A DNA stretch of 64,000 bases, taken from positions 9,476,616-9,540,615 of the forward strand of contig NC_061774.1 in the NCBI RefSeq assembly GCF_022458985.1. Direction: 5' to 3'. The notes beneath the pieces are model-generated. The model was not told the origin of the DNA, searched no databases, and was given only the letters and a program-made list of their open reading frames with translations. This document shows positions 26,942 to 39,462 of this stretch, piece after piece. The stretch comes from Mugil cephalus. Lineage: Eukaryota > Chordata > Actinopteri > Mugiliformes > Mugilidae. The translations under genes were made by a program, and so were the position numbers. The first letter of the stretch is position 1, and each line of letters begins with the position of its first letter.

Positions 26942-27194
26942 CTCCTTAGCTCATCTTTGATTTTGTGAGGTATTGTGAGACTTTCAGTCACAATTTCCAG
27001 TCTTGTTGAGCAGATAAGCTGCTTTGATTGGAACTTAAACCTCACAGGCCAAGAATAACTGTGATGTTATTGACGATTCAGTAAAAAAGCTCCTTATGGA
27101 CCTTAAGTTCTAATATGTGTGACTTGAAATCCAATTAACATTTTCTAATCAAGGTACAATTGTTTGCCCATTTGTATTCCCTCGTACACACAGA

Positions 27195-29179
27195 GTGTTT
27201 TTATAATTAAGAATTTTATTGGCAGCTAGAAAAAGTAATAACCAGGAAATGACTAATGATTTAAGAGCCCCTCACTGCATATCCAATGAACCTTCTTAAT
27301 CGTTGCCAACAAAATTGAATTTGGGTTATAAATGAGCAGAAAACTCATCCTAGTCTGACGCAAGGTGGTAATAAGACTGAAGACCATGTTTTTAATGAAT
27401 ATGTAAAAGAAGAGAAGACACAAGGCATCAGTTATTTTCATAGAGCATCTTTATAGAAAACAGTATTTTTTTTTCACATTTTCAAAAACAGTTTTTTTGC
27501 CTTTTCACTTGATCTCTTTTTCTTTTTTTCTTCTTTTTTTAACATAACGGTCCATTTTTTTTGTGTTTAATCCGCTAAAGTTGAACATTTTTAACATCCA
27601 TCTGTGTCAAAGGCTCTAGATGAGCTGCTGGGGCTTCGTAGAAGGTGTCTGATAGAAAACACGGGCGTTCACAGCTGTCGTATTAATCTGAAATGGTGCC
27701 GAGAAACACGAGGGGAAAAGAAACAAAACTGTTCCCGGTGAAGCAGGAAAAGTTTCAGGTGGCTGTGTTTCCAGCTGCGACCGAGCCCACGTCCAGCCTC
27801 CAGTCGTCCCTCCACTTAAGCAGCGCTCCAGTTGTAGCCTGAAGGCACCTGTGTTAACAGCACTTTTGCTTTTATCGATATGCAGTTCTACGTCTACGTC
27901 CTGCGGTTACTAGTCCTAACGCTAAACAGTCTACAACCAGCAGGTCCTATCGGCACACCCAGTAACAAACAAAAAAAAGTACCCCAAAGTTTACAAAACT
28001 GTAAAAATAAAACCGAGAAACAAACAGATACAGTTTTTAAACAACAGGTTCGTACATTGTTCTGCTTTACAAATCATACCGCGGACTCCGACTTGATAAT
28101 CGGCTTTGATACAGCTCACAAAAAAAAAAAGCTTTAGTTGATTCTGAACTTCAGGCCGGTGCAGATCTACTGATGGACACTTTGAACATATCCAGCTCAG
28201 CATCAATCGTCCTCAAACGTCTCAGCTCTCAGACCTCGTCAGATTTGTCACAGATTTCATTTTTTTTTTTTTTCTTTTTGCAAACATCGTTACCTTTAAA
28301 ATCCTTCTATGTAACAGAAACACAACATTTCTAGAATCCTGTACCTTCACTCATAACCTCACTCTGGAGTGAACTACGAAAGCAAAGTCTGAAAGTTTGA
28401 GGACAAAATAGTCAAAAAAAAAGAAAAAGAAAAAAAAAGAAGTCTTTATACACTTTAGAGGAAAAGGTGTCAGACCCACGAACTCTTTGTCTACTTACGA
28501 GCTACCTTGCATTATAAATATATAAAGTTTAAAAAAGTGCTTATTAAAAGAAACTATAGTGATGTGATCTCTTCCAGCAGTGTCACTGTTGTTTGTTCTT
28601 GACCAGCATTAATACAAAGAAAACAGTCGTCCTTCACAGTCCACTTCATGAACGTCCTCATCCAACACTGACTAGGATTGTCCAAAATAACAAAAACAAA
28701 GGCCCTGGTCTCCCAGTAACATTCATCCAACTTGTACAAAAGAAGTTTGTTTTTTTGTTTTTTAGGGGTGGGGGGTCGTTTTGGAGACGCATAGTTAATA
28801 CAAAAGGATACTTGTCAAACTAAAGGAGAGTATTGGCCACTGGTAACATACTGCTGAGACTGGAATACAAGACAACAGGTAAAAATTAAAAGTACTAGTA
28901 ATCATTGCACATAACCTTTCGATAAGAGGACTTCACAACGAGACCGTTTGCGGGAGGGGGTGAGGAGGGTGGTGTGGCACACTATGGTATAAACACATTG
29001 AAAAAGAAAAGCACATTCATGAGGCACAGCTGCAAAACAACGGAGCTCTGTGTCCTTTTAAAAGTGCCGCTCCCGTCCCCACGTCTCCGCCCGCTGCTGA
29101 GATGTCTTTTTATCCTCACGTCTCTGGGTCTCTCTGTACCGGCGGAGAGTTTTTTGAAACTTTGCGCCTCTCCGGGCAC
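27195..29179 (-). other. Sestrin 3' UTR with poly(A) signal
   Basis: Non-coding stretch after the sestrin stop on the minus strand. An AATAAA on the minus strand corresponds to tttatt at 27215-27220. G-rich plus-strand tracts near 28.77 and 28.95 kb and several poly(T) runs near 27.5 and 28.26 kb lie in it. The ends of the foxo4 and sestrin transcripts would be separated by less than 1 kb. The extent is inferred. Confidence 0.5.
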
Positions 29180-32100
29180 TTAGGCGATCATGTACTGAGT
29201 GATGGCTCTCAGCGCGTACAGCATCTCCGCCTGCAGCCGGGCCTCCATGATTAGTAGGTTTACGTGTATCTGAGGAGAGAACGGGAGATTGACTCATCAG
29301 AAACGCTGTTTTCTGTTGGTTGAAGGAGCAAAGGCTGGAGATACTCTGTCTCAGGACGTCCCACCCTACAAGCACTTCAACGGCTCAATGATAAACATGT
29401 ATATTTGTTCAATCGGTTTAAAAGATGTAGGCGTTAAGACGACGATAAGCCTTTTTCCTGACCTCTTGCCAGGAAACTAACGGAGATGCCAGAAAGCCAT
29501 AGATCCTGTTTAAGTCTGACCAATAGGTTTCTATGTGACGATGACAACACTGGGTTTTAACAAGAAACGCGTGACAAGCAGTGAGGTTTAGAGGGGCTCC
29601 CAGGGGATTTCGTGACCTTTGAACAGAGACAGGCTACCTGTTTCCCTCTGTTTTCGGTCTTTAAGCTAAGCTACGTTAGCTGGCTTCTGCCTGTAGTTTC
29701 ATATTTAGACTCAACGTGGATCCACCCTCTCCCCAAAGCACGCACGACTTTAAGCCTTATTAAACATAATTATTCACTGCAGTTCTGCGCTGGATTCACT
29801 TTGACATCAGTCTCAACTAAGTGAGCGTGCGTCCTTTTCCTCTAACAGGTCCGTAGAGAGGCCTCTTACCCGTTCTAATGTTTTAAGTGGAGTCCAACTC
29901 AACGGACACACTGGAGTCTTTGTGGCGTCTGGAAAACAGGCCACGGCCTTGATGTACAGCTTCAAATCTCGCTCCAGCAACTGGTTCACCTCCCCGTACT
30001 CATAATCGTCGTAACTGCGGGCAAAAGCACACACATTTTTATCCACTGAACACGATAAAAAAGCAGAGTGTGACTTATGACTAAGAGAGGATGTTTGCAC
30101 ATAAATAAAACAAAGTCTTACCGGATTCCTAACACACAATGGATGTAATTCCATATCGCCCTCTTCAGGTCGGCGCTGTGCAGTGACGGGAGGGTGGTCA
30201 CGCTCCTGAACCTGTCGTCAAGGAGGTGGCCGATGTCAGAATACAATCTGTTGACTAAAGAGAAGCCGTGGTCTTCCCATGAATAGTCCTAAAGGGTCAA
30301 CGGGACAAGTCAGCGCAAGGGTTTGACATGAAAATGAGAACACACACACACAAAGAAAAGCAGAGAAAAACCTACAGAATTGCACATTTAAATGAGGTAA
30401 AATCCTAAAAACACTTGGCTGACTTTATATCATTTATATAGTTCCTCTTACCATTACTTATTATTTTCTGCCATGGATTCTTAGGTGCCCAACTAATGTG
30501 TTAAAAATACTATCAATTAACTTGCGCTGCCTGAGGCTGCCTGACTGCAGACACCAAATTTACATCTTAATTTGGCTGCTGATCAGCTTGATGCACTAAC
30601 TGAGGCAGACAACCTGCCAGCCAGTCGGAAACAATGGTTTCCTGCAGCCGTAAACCGAAATGTCATCGCACACATACTGTAGGTTTAGTGCAACCACAAC
30701 CACGCTCACCTGAACTCTAAATACTTGGAAGTGGTCCTCCTCCCGGCGCGCAAACTCCTGATAGCAAAAGTCGGGGTCCGTGATAAAACGCGACGGGTCC
30801 GCGAAGCACATCGTCTCCTCCTCCTCCTCCATGTCTAAAAAAAGAGACGACGAAAGCGAAGGAGACGTCGGTGAGGCGGTGAGAGTGCGTCACCGAGCGT
30901 GAGTGGCAACGCTCGAGTTTCACACCATGTGACCCAATTTAAACGCCCCAGACGGTCGTCAGAGGCGCGTGGGAACGTCTGAGCGGGTCTGTTTGTGGGT
31001 TACCTGTTTGCTGGAGTGTTTGTGTCTGCAGGAGACGCTCCTCTCTCTTCTCGCGCTCCTCCTGGGACTTCTGGATCCTCTCCTTCAGACACATCATGTC
31101 ACAACTGGAGTCCAGAGACTGTCGGCACAAACACCGGGAGATGGAGCGACGGAGTTAAAGACAAGAAGCAAGACGGCCTCTGCTACTGTGGCTAGAAATA
31201 TCCTGATGCTGCATTTAACATCAGCAGATGTAGACATACAGAACATATTTACACACTTCCTTCAGGGAACACAATTGTCTATTTTAGACTATGAGCTTTG
31301 CTTTATTTTTGTTTGTTTTAATGAAATACTGTTTAATAATGCTAATTTAATAATCAGTAGACAGAAAATCAAAGTCAGATGCCCATTTTTTTTCTATTAC
31401 TGTAGACCATGTGGTTTCTAGTGAGTCTGCAATTTGCAGATGTTATTGTCATTTTTTTTTTTTTTTTTTTTAAGAATAAACTGGCTGGTAAAATATTGGG
31501 AAAAAATAATAGATGGTTTTATTTCTGCACATATTATTTTTCTTGTCACTAGAGATGTCAAAAGGTAAAACTTGATTATTTAAACAGACCGACTGCATTC
31601 AGCGATTTTTAAGAAAGAGCCCGTTACCCGTCGTCGTGTTATGTGTTCGGAGGGAGCGGCGAGCGACTGAGGCACGTTGGTGTTGCCGTTGGCAGCGTCA
31701 AAGGGACAGAAGGTCGGAGGGGTACCGTTAGGAGACTTGGAGAGCGGGACGAAGTCTGAGTCGGCGTCGCATCCGAACACAAAGCTGCAGAGGGAGTGGC
31801 AGTGGGCCAGGATCACCACAGCCTGCACCAGCTCGGCCAGCGACCAGCACTGCTCGCCCGACTTCAGCAGAGTCTGAGGAAACACGAATAAAACGCTGCT
31901 TCATTCCCGGAAAAAGGATTTAAGTCGGCGACGGCCGGGACGGGCTCCAGCCCACCCGTGACCCTCCCGAGGACAAAGCGGTTACAGAAGATGAGAATGA
32001 GAAATAATTCAGTGAGAAAACATTAAATAGAGTCTGATTACTGGTGATGTGCATTTGGTTACGTGCGGTTTTGTCTCTGTTTTTCTGGCCCGTACCTGAA

Positions 32101-35100
32101 TGTGTGAGCAGGCTATGAGCCAGGGTTGGTGGGCCAGCACCTTGTTGATGTGGTCAAGGAGGCGAAGGCGAGAGGGAGCCGCCTCCAAACCCTGCAACCA
32201 CAGAGGGTCCCCGCCCACCCTCAGAAAATGAGCCGAGTGCAGGTACACCAGGTAGTTGCAGTGATGTCGCGCCGCAGCCTAGAAGTGACAGGAACAGAAT
32301 GACGACAAGGAGGCAGATTAAACCATGTCTTTAATTCAGCCCTAATACTAGCGTGATCCCTGTGTTTGTTTATTTTTATGCGAAAGTAACCGAGGAGGCT
32401 CTTGGCCTGCGGCGGGGTCACTGACCATGATGGCGATATAATGGCGGTACGGCAGCGGCAGTGGGCCGTCCATGTGCAGGATGTAGTGCTGCGTACGCAG
32501 GAAGCTCTCCAAGTACTGAGGGTGAGACGCCATCTGCTGGGACACAGCGTCCACGCTCCCCCTGCTGACCAGAGCCTTCATGAACAGCAGTGACACTCGC
32601 TCCTTCTCACTGTTCACCATCACCTGCAGGAACCAGGAGCAGAGGGAGAGACGAGAGGTTGTTTGTTAAAGGATATTTCTGCGTAAATTCCTTTATCTTC
32701 GGGGCTTTTTCGTACAGTTAGTTGATCAAAACAAGCAGTTGCGAGACAAAGAGCTGAGGGATTCAGACTAAAGAACTGTCAGTTTAATGACGGCGGTACA
32801 TGTTTTCATACATTACATTGATCTATGTGCTGTGTGTTTACGTTCCTCCACAACACTGGTCATATATACTAAAGAAGTCCTTATAGATTTAATGAAATTA
32901 CACGAAAACCATCAACACATGGCTCCATTTCCTTTGGGGACAATTATTAGATTTCAATTTGCAGACAAATGAGGTTGATGATGTTGGACTTCGGCGACGA
33001 CTGGCTCAGACTGTGCTTTGGCCCGGAGTCATGTTCCAGGCTTTAAATCAACTAACAAGACGCAGACTTGGACGAAGAACCGCCGCGGTGCTGTGATACC
33101 GGCACCGCTGGCAAATGACTACATTCCTTACATTATTCTTCCTCCAAATAAAACAAGCAAACAACAGAAGCTCAGCTGGGAGCTCGTGGACTCGCAGGCC
33201 GTCGGGTTTGCTGAAGTAGGCTCATTTAAATCCACTATGTCATTATTAAATGACGAAGAAGTGCTGCGGATTAACAGGTGTCCACTTCTGTGAAATTAAA
33301 GTAAGAAAAAAAAAAATCCTGGTCGGTGTGTGGCAGGAAAAAAAACACCCAAAACTCTGCTCTAAGGGGGGATTTACATGCTGGGAGGAAGCACAGATGA
33401 AGGAACTAATGTGAAAGTTGAGCTTAGGAGGCCTTGAAGAGGGAAGCTCGACAGCAGCAAAGAAATGGATGAGACCAAACACACAAACATGGGAGCGACC
33501 GGGGCTGGGGAGCCCGAGGCCAAGAGAAACAGACCCATGTGGAGAGGGAAGCTGGCTTGCCCTCATAGGCACAGCCGTTTATTAGCTCCCTCGGTCGCAC
33601 GGTGGCCTCTAGGAAGAGGTGTACGGGAGCCGGGCCGCGGGCGAGGACTCAGTTCCCCCGCATGTGAAACTCGAGTGTACAGCGCTGATCACATGCCAAA
33701 TAGTTCACTGCCGTGTCAACTGTACAAGTTTTGGCAAAGAGTTCTCCTTATAACAGCACAAACGGCTGTCGAGGATTATTACCGACCTGTCAAATCACGG
33801 ACACCTCAACTTATGTCACGGCTAGTTGGAGCAAATATCAACTAGCGGGCCTTATTACTTAATTTTAGGCCCGTACCCCTCTTTGGCATTCGACACCATG
33901 TTTATCTGGCTGGTAGCTCCATGTGGTATTTCACTTCTTGCTGCAGTGGATGAGGGTTTCCTCCGGATCACGCGCAAGGCTCCACCTCTTGACCTATATA
34001 GAATCTATTCTCAGACCATAAAAGATGTTTTAACGCTCCACGCATTAAACAACCCATCTCATTCTGACGTTTACATCTTCCTAATCTCATAGTTTATACA
34101 ACCAAAGGAAGCAGGAGGATTCAGAAAAAAAAAAAATGGAGGGGGGGTTGAGGAGTTGGCACTGAATGAAACACGGACCCTGACCCGCTCTCGCCTGTCA
34201 GCGTCCATGAGAAACGATGCGGAGGCGACGTAGTGCACACAGGTGCCTGCCAATCAAAGCCTGACAAAAGCACATTCACACAAGTATCCCTCTGCATGTA
34301 TGCCTGTGTGCCACGCTGCAGAATCTAGGTTACTGCTCCGTCAGACGCTAACTGGCTTGGACGCTGAAAGAAACAGAGGCCTACACCGTACAGAAAAACA
34401 TGCCTTGAGTCTCACTTAACATGTAGGACGTTTTATTTCCAATCCGCGATTGTGGAGTAAGAAGGAATTTCCACTTGGTCTGATCATGTGATTGTAAATG
34501 GTCCACGTGCAGTACTTCGAAATCTTTGGTGAGGAAACTTAAGATTTGTTTAAATTTATTAATCACAAAGAAAATATCAAGAACTATAATTATTTACAAG
34601 ATCTTATCAAGATCCTGTCAGTCCTGCACTAAATCCGCTTCACGATTGTTATAATGTTTAGATTATGTTGAATCAGTGTAAAAAAGGCAGTGATTCAAGT
34701 TAGGGTTAAAAAAATAAGAAACACAAAATGAAAACACAGTTGAATCAACATCTCTCTCGCTTCAGTCTAAGATTCAGTGCAGGGCTGTTATATTAGAATA
34801 TTTTCATTTTCACTAGTGTATCTAACGAACCGGCAAGTGAGTGTATTTTTCAGAATGACAATAAATATACTTGGCTTTTAGGTTTCCTTGGCGTGTACAG
34901 AAAACACACCATGACAAAACCTCAGCACAGTGGGACGTCAATAGAAACCAAGTGATGCATTAACCCTGGGCAGGACACAGGCAGTTGGCCCGTTCATTGT
35001 CCCCTGTTCAAAGGGAGAAACACTATTTGTGTACAAGAATTACTTCAGCACAAGGTTACTGCTGTTGTTAGACAAGGTGAGGCCAAAATGACAGAGCTGT

Positions 35101-38100
35101 GCGCTGAACTGTGAACCCGGTGCCCACACAGGACACGCCACAGTACAAACGTCTTTAAATGGGCTCCAGAGAAAGGTGACAAACACATCGCAGATGTCAA
35201 CAAGTCGCTAAAAGCCACCATTTAATGGTCACATTCTGTCCTTTATCGAATAAAATAAGAGACAATGCTCACCCTTTTAGCAGCAGAGGAGATGGGGTTA
35301 GTCATCGATGGCATCACGCAATCAAAGAGGAAATTGGTATTTTGCGTAATCTCATAAACATGTCTGGGCAAATACCGCAAAGTGAGGCAAACTGAAACAG
35401 GAACTACAAGCAAGCAGGAAATGACAAATCTCGCAGCTTAACTGCTGACAGCACAAAAACAATTCAGATAAATCTACCATCCAATTTACGGTAAATTTAT
35501 TTTTTGCTAGGCTCATTCAAAGATCAAATCAAGCTAAACGGAACAGAAACTTTTAATTTTTGGAGAAGCTCGTATTTAGCCACAAATGTGATCCATCGCA
35601 CTTCATTTAAAAGACCCATTTCCCTCCGACCTAATCAATATTTGTGACTTAAATACACTGCAGGAGGAGGTTTAGACAGATGCTGTTTGTCAAAGCTGTG
35701 CCCAGACACCCATGCACGCCACTTCATTCTTATCGCCAGAAAAGCAGCCAGAGAAGCTGCACACAGCAGCACTTCTGATAAGATGATACTCTCCTTATTG
35801 TCCACCCACACGGAAAAATACCCGAATAAAACGGAAAAAAAATAATAACTGGTAACAAGCACGTGTGGGTGGACATATGAAGCAACGAGGAACACATCAT
35901 TCAGGCAACCGTGCATTACAAAGCATCTTTTGGTTTGGGACGTATGCACACAGGCCTTTTAATTCTGCTCACAATATGCCCGGCAGCAACTGATTTTGTA
36001 ACACAGACGGTTTTGTCTTGTCAAAAATAAGCCTGACAAAGGCAGACAACAATGTTTATATTATGGGTGCTACTGTATTCAAATCTCAAGAGGAATTCAA
36101 ACTTGCGGCCTGGCTGCGAAAATATATTAAAAAGAAAAACAACCGACACAGGGCGTGTTGCTGTAAGCAAAACTTCACAGGTGCAGATCATTTGACATTC
36201 AAAAGGAATCCTCCCTTCCCAACGCAGGCGAGGTCATTTGTTTATTGATCAGAGAGGACCAAGAGGCAGGGATGAAATGAAAAACAGGGGTGACGTCACT
36301 GAGGGGAGGAAAGGTAAGTGGAGACAAAGACGGGCTTTGATAGCAGGCTGACAAACAAAACAGCAGCACTGTGCAAGCCGGTGGATATGAAGAGAGTGCC
36401 GGACTGAGGTGACACACAAAGAAGTGGAAAAACGATGCCAGGCGTCTTCCAAGGGTAAATGTGTCAGCTCGAGATGAGACGTGCATGTGTGCATGCAGTG
36501 TGTAAGTGTGTGTGCGGTGGGCTGCAGGAGGGGGGGCTGCTGCAGATATAGGAGAAGGACATTCAATCTGCATTCCGACTGAGCCTTTAGGGGGTCCGTC
36601 CTTATCGTGCGCCAGTGTCCTGGCGACATTAACTCCCCGACACCCTCACCGGAAACACAAGCAGAGGGGGGGCTGATTTTGGCTCTGCAACCTGAACTCG
36701 GGGAGAAGTGCAAAAAACAAACCAGCTGCAGCCCGGAGAGGTTTGGAGAGGGGAGGGAAAGGAGCTGCACATACAACACAACACGAAACAAACAAAACAC
36801 TGTGCTGCGGCATGAAAAGGGCAGAAAAATAAGCCTGCGTAGAGCAGATGAGTGATTGGATGTGTCAGAGAGGTAGATCAATGACCAGATGCAGGTAGAA
36901 AAGACTCGCTGATAATAGGGTAATTTATGACTCCTTCGCTCCCTTTTCACAGGCAAAAGGGTGTAGAATATCATATGAAAGCCAGATAAGATGTTATTTT
37001 TCCTTTGAAACGCACAAATACTTATTTGTGTCTCCAATCACAAACACGTACAAATGAGCAGCATGCAATTTAAAAGAAGCATTCCTCACTTGAGCAGAGC
37101 TGCTGCTGCTGCTGCTCACATTACTGCCTGTTTTTTTGGTCCATTTCTGGACTCTAATCTGCAGCAAACATGTATTTTTGGGAATGCACTCGAGACAGCG
37201 CCCCCTTCCTGTTGCACGGCGGAAAAACAGCAGCGGAGGAGAAAAACAACTTTGATTGGCAGTCCAGTTCAGCCAGCAAAAACAGCACAATAAAAAGTCG
37301 ACATCATTAAGATGAGGGAAAGACGCAACGCTCCTTTGTGGGATTAGCATTTACGGGTGTACTATTGCGCGAATAACCCGTGCTTGGATGTTATTTTTAG
37401 TAAATAAATGTCTCTGCATTACTTCACAGCCACCAAGCTGACACTTTTCTCCCAATTCCTCAGATGATGTCATCGTCACCTGCAGCTTTCTCCTCACCCC
37501 GCAGCCCTCAACGCTCCTACACACTAAACTAAATCAGCGATATCTGAATAAAAACTACAGCAGGACCCTTTCATTAAAAGGAAATACTTAAACCATGCGC
37601 GGACAAACAACAAAGCGGAGTCGTTTGCTCAGCCACTGAGATGTTAAGCTGAAAAACAAGGCGCTGATTTCACCTTTGACGTTTTAATTCAAGCTTTTAG
37701 CACCGCGACGGTAAAACACTAATGTTAGCTTTGCGTGACACATTTTTAACGGATGGAGAACGAAACCGCGACATGTCTCCGGGTGGTGGGCAAAGGTGAC
37801 AGCCCCTTTACACCGAAATTCAGCCGTAAAAACACAAATGTGTTGCCCCCCTTTTTTGTTTTTAGAAAAAAAACCCGTGGTTTAACATGTTAGCCGAGCT
37901 GAGTTAACGTTAGTTACAAGTTTCAGGATGTTAACGTTAGCTGCGCGCAGCCGTTGACGTTCCGTTACTAACTGGTGTTTAAAAGTTTTAAAGGACCAAG
38001 ACTGTACAAACTTCATCTTTCGCCTCCTCTATCTGACACCACAATGTGCCGTCTACAGCTTTAAATGCCAGCAAAGGCGAGTACGAGAGTAGGTTAAGAT

Positions 38101-38292
38101 ATTATTCCTTTTATAAACGTGAGCCCCTCGGTAAATGAATGAACACCGCTCAGTTAGCCGCTAGCTTTAATTGTGTTGGCACTATTTTCCAAGCCCCGGA
38201 TAATGTTAGAGGATGTTGTAACCTACCTGTTTTTGGACTCGCTGGTACTGGGTTCTTAGGGGGTACTCCATTTTATTTGTACAGATGATCAT
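29180..38292 (-). CDS. Sestrin-family stress protein, complete but divergent (possible fourth sestrin)
   Basis: Nine exons join in frame on the minus strand: 38227-38292, 32426-32623, 32096-32278, 31628-31873, 31004-31118, 30710-30834, 30122-30288, 29870-30014 and 29180-29269, giving about 444 residues (SESN1-3 have about 480-490). Sestrin signatures include [102 protein letters not shown] and ALRAITQYM. Oxidoreductase residues of Sestrin2 (Cys125, Tyr127, His132) match Cys95, Tyr97 and His102. The Asp406/407 pair used to bind GATOR2 matches Asp369/370. The leucine-binding lid is about 8 residues shorter and altered. The N-terminus is short and lacks the usual GPSxFIPE segment. Sestrins are stress- and FoxO/p53-induced inhibitors of mTORC1 acting through GATOR2. 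The paralogue is uncertain; linkage to foxo4 suggests the X-linked duplicate lost in human. Intron 1 is about 5.6 kb. Confidence 0.88.
29605..29715 (+). repeat. Dispersed fish repeat (GCTAAGCTAA type), copy 2
   Basis: 'acaggctacctgtttccctc', then 'ggtctttaagctaagctacg', then 'gctggcttctgcctgtagtt' occur in the same order as in the copy near 2.55 kb. The repeat lies in the last intron of the sestrin gene. Confidence 0.5.
31925..32010 (+). repeat. Dispersed fish repeat tail in sestrin intron
   Basis: 'gggacgggctccagcccacc' followed by 'aagcggttacagaagatgag' matches the 'ggataggctccag...' type tail seen at 21.06-21.20 kb. It is a short fragment between the sestrin exons at 31.6-31.9 and 32.1-32.3 kb. 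Confidence 0.5.
32624..38226 (-). other. Large first intron of the sestrin gene
   Basis: Between the phase-0 donor at 38227/38226 and the acceptor at 32624/32623, no further sestrin exon is recognised. A canonical exon with a GPSxFIPE motif was looked for and not found. The intron holds a MITE copy (34.6-34.85 kb) and long chance frames, including one of 262 codons at 36249-37037 that shows no domain. Confidence 0.55.
34605..34846 (+). repeat. MITE-like repeat (copy D)
   Basis: 'cagtcctgcactaaatccgc' then 'ttcacgattgttataatgtt' at the left, and the terminal motif 'ttttcactagtgtatctaac' then 'cggcaagtgagtgt' at the right. It matches the ends of copies C and E. The middle is deleted. It lies in sestrin intron 1. 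Confidence 0.55.
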
Positions 38293-38480
38293 TTTCTAAA
38301 AAGCTGTGCTATTGCATGGATGCTGTTGCTGTGTCCCTTCGTGGTGCTCTCTCCCTGCTAGCTAACAAAGGCAGAGGGGAGCCTGGCTGTCTCTGTGTCT
38401 GTAGCTGCAGACTAGACCAGGCTAGACCAGACTACGGAGAGAAAGCCTTCCTACAGCCCAGCTGACAGCTCCAGTAACAG
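38293..38480 (-). promoter_or_regulatory. Sestrin 5' UTR and promoter region
   Basis: DNA just upstream of the sestrin ATG (38292 on the minus strand) is richer in C and G than its surroundings. The ATG opens a 22-codon exon ([10 protein letters not shown]...) ending at the donor cag|gtaggt. No TATA box or other defined element can be assigned with confidence. FoxO sites were not identified here by eye. Confidence 0.35.
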
Positions 38481-38845
38481 TGGGCCCAATCAAAGCGCAG
38501 GAGGCGGAGCCGGCTGCCTCGGGGTTAGATCCAAATGCTAATGAACATCTGCAAAACAACAGCGCAGCGCAGAGACGCAAAACAGGCCGAGGAGCACAGA
38601 GAGCAGAAGTCAGACTTCCTGGGACGGGGCAGTTTCTAGGAAGGAACCTAAGAATACACAGTTGGTGTTTCTCTGCTGCATTTTGTAGTAGCTGCGTTCA
38701 TTTAACTACAGGAAACATTTGCTACATCAACGCGACGCGTTCACGGACTCTTTTTAATTTGCCTTTAAACCACAGTCAGGTTTCTGCATTAACTTTTTAT
38801 CTGTTGTAGTCATCCCCCCTGTCCATTTAGGACATAACTAAACTA

Positions 38846-38935
38846 ATATATATATATCTATATCTATATATATGTGTGTGTGTGTGTGTGTGGGTGTGTG
38901 TATATATATATATATATACACACACATATATATGT
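38846..38935. repeat. Compound TA/GT/TA/CA microsatellite
   Basis: Alternating blocks of (TA)n, (GT)n, (TA)n and (CA)n. The GT and CA blocks are inverted relative to each other, so the tract can fold back on itself. Confidence 0.85.
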
Positions 38936-39461
38936 GACACAAAGACATCCCAGAGCCAGCCCAAAGTTCCCTGCTAACACAATATCAGTGAGAAGGAAGT
39001 GAATTACTATAAAAGTCACAAATAAAGTAGCTGTGCCTTTACATTTTTTAAGTAAAAAAAAAAACAACAACAAACAAAAAAAAAACACCCTTGCATCAGA
39101 TCTCTCGATCTCTGAGAGCCAAGTCGGATGACCGCTTCTACGAGTTGCTTCACTTCACACTTCTAATGCACCAGTGGCATGGCGTGGGGATTTTTTTGTT
39201 TGACAAGTAAAACAAAAACCCCGATCTATATGCTTTTTCGGACATAAAAGGGCATGTTGCAACGTGTGTGTCACTATTTCATGTAACTTCAGAAACCACT
39301 GGCCAGTAAATCAACCACTGACGTTCCGAGCTACCAGCAACCACTCAGTGCACGTGTAGTTCCTCACGTTAAGAGTTGGAAAACCTTTATTCCTTTCTGT
39401 ACGAAGTCCTAGTTTAGGGGTTGGCCAGATTTTATCTTAAGTTGTTGCTGTAGTGTAGTTT

Positions 39462-39462
<1 letters not shown>

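Noticed and set aside
33465-33845. 126-codon plus-strand frame
   Set aside because: Opposite strand inside sestrin intron 1, no domain, and low-complexity composition.
36249-37037. 262-codon open frame on the minus strand
   Set aside because: It lies inside sestrin intron 1, has no recognisable domain, is rich in Ser, Leu, His and Cys like translated non-coding DNA, and has no supporting splice sites or start context. A long chance frame is likelier.
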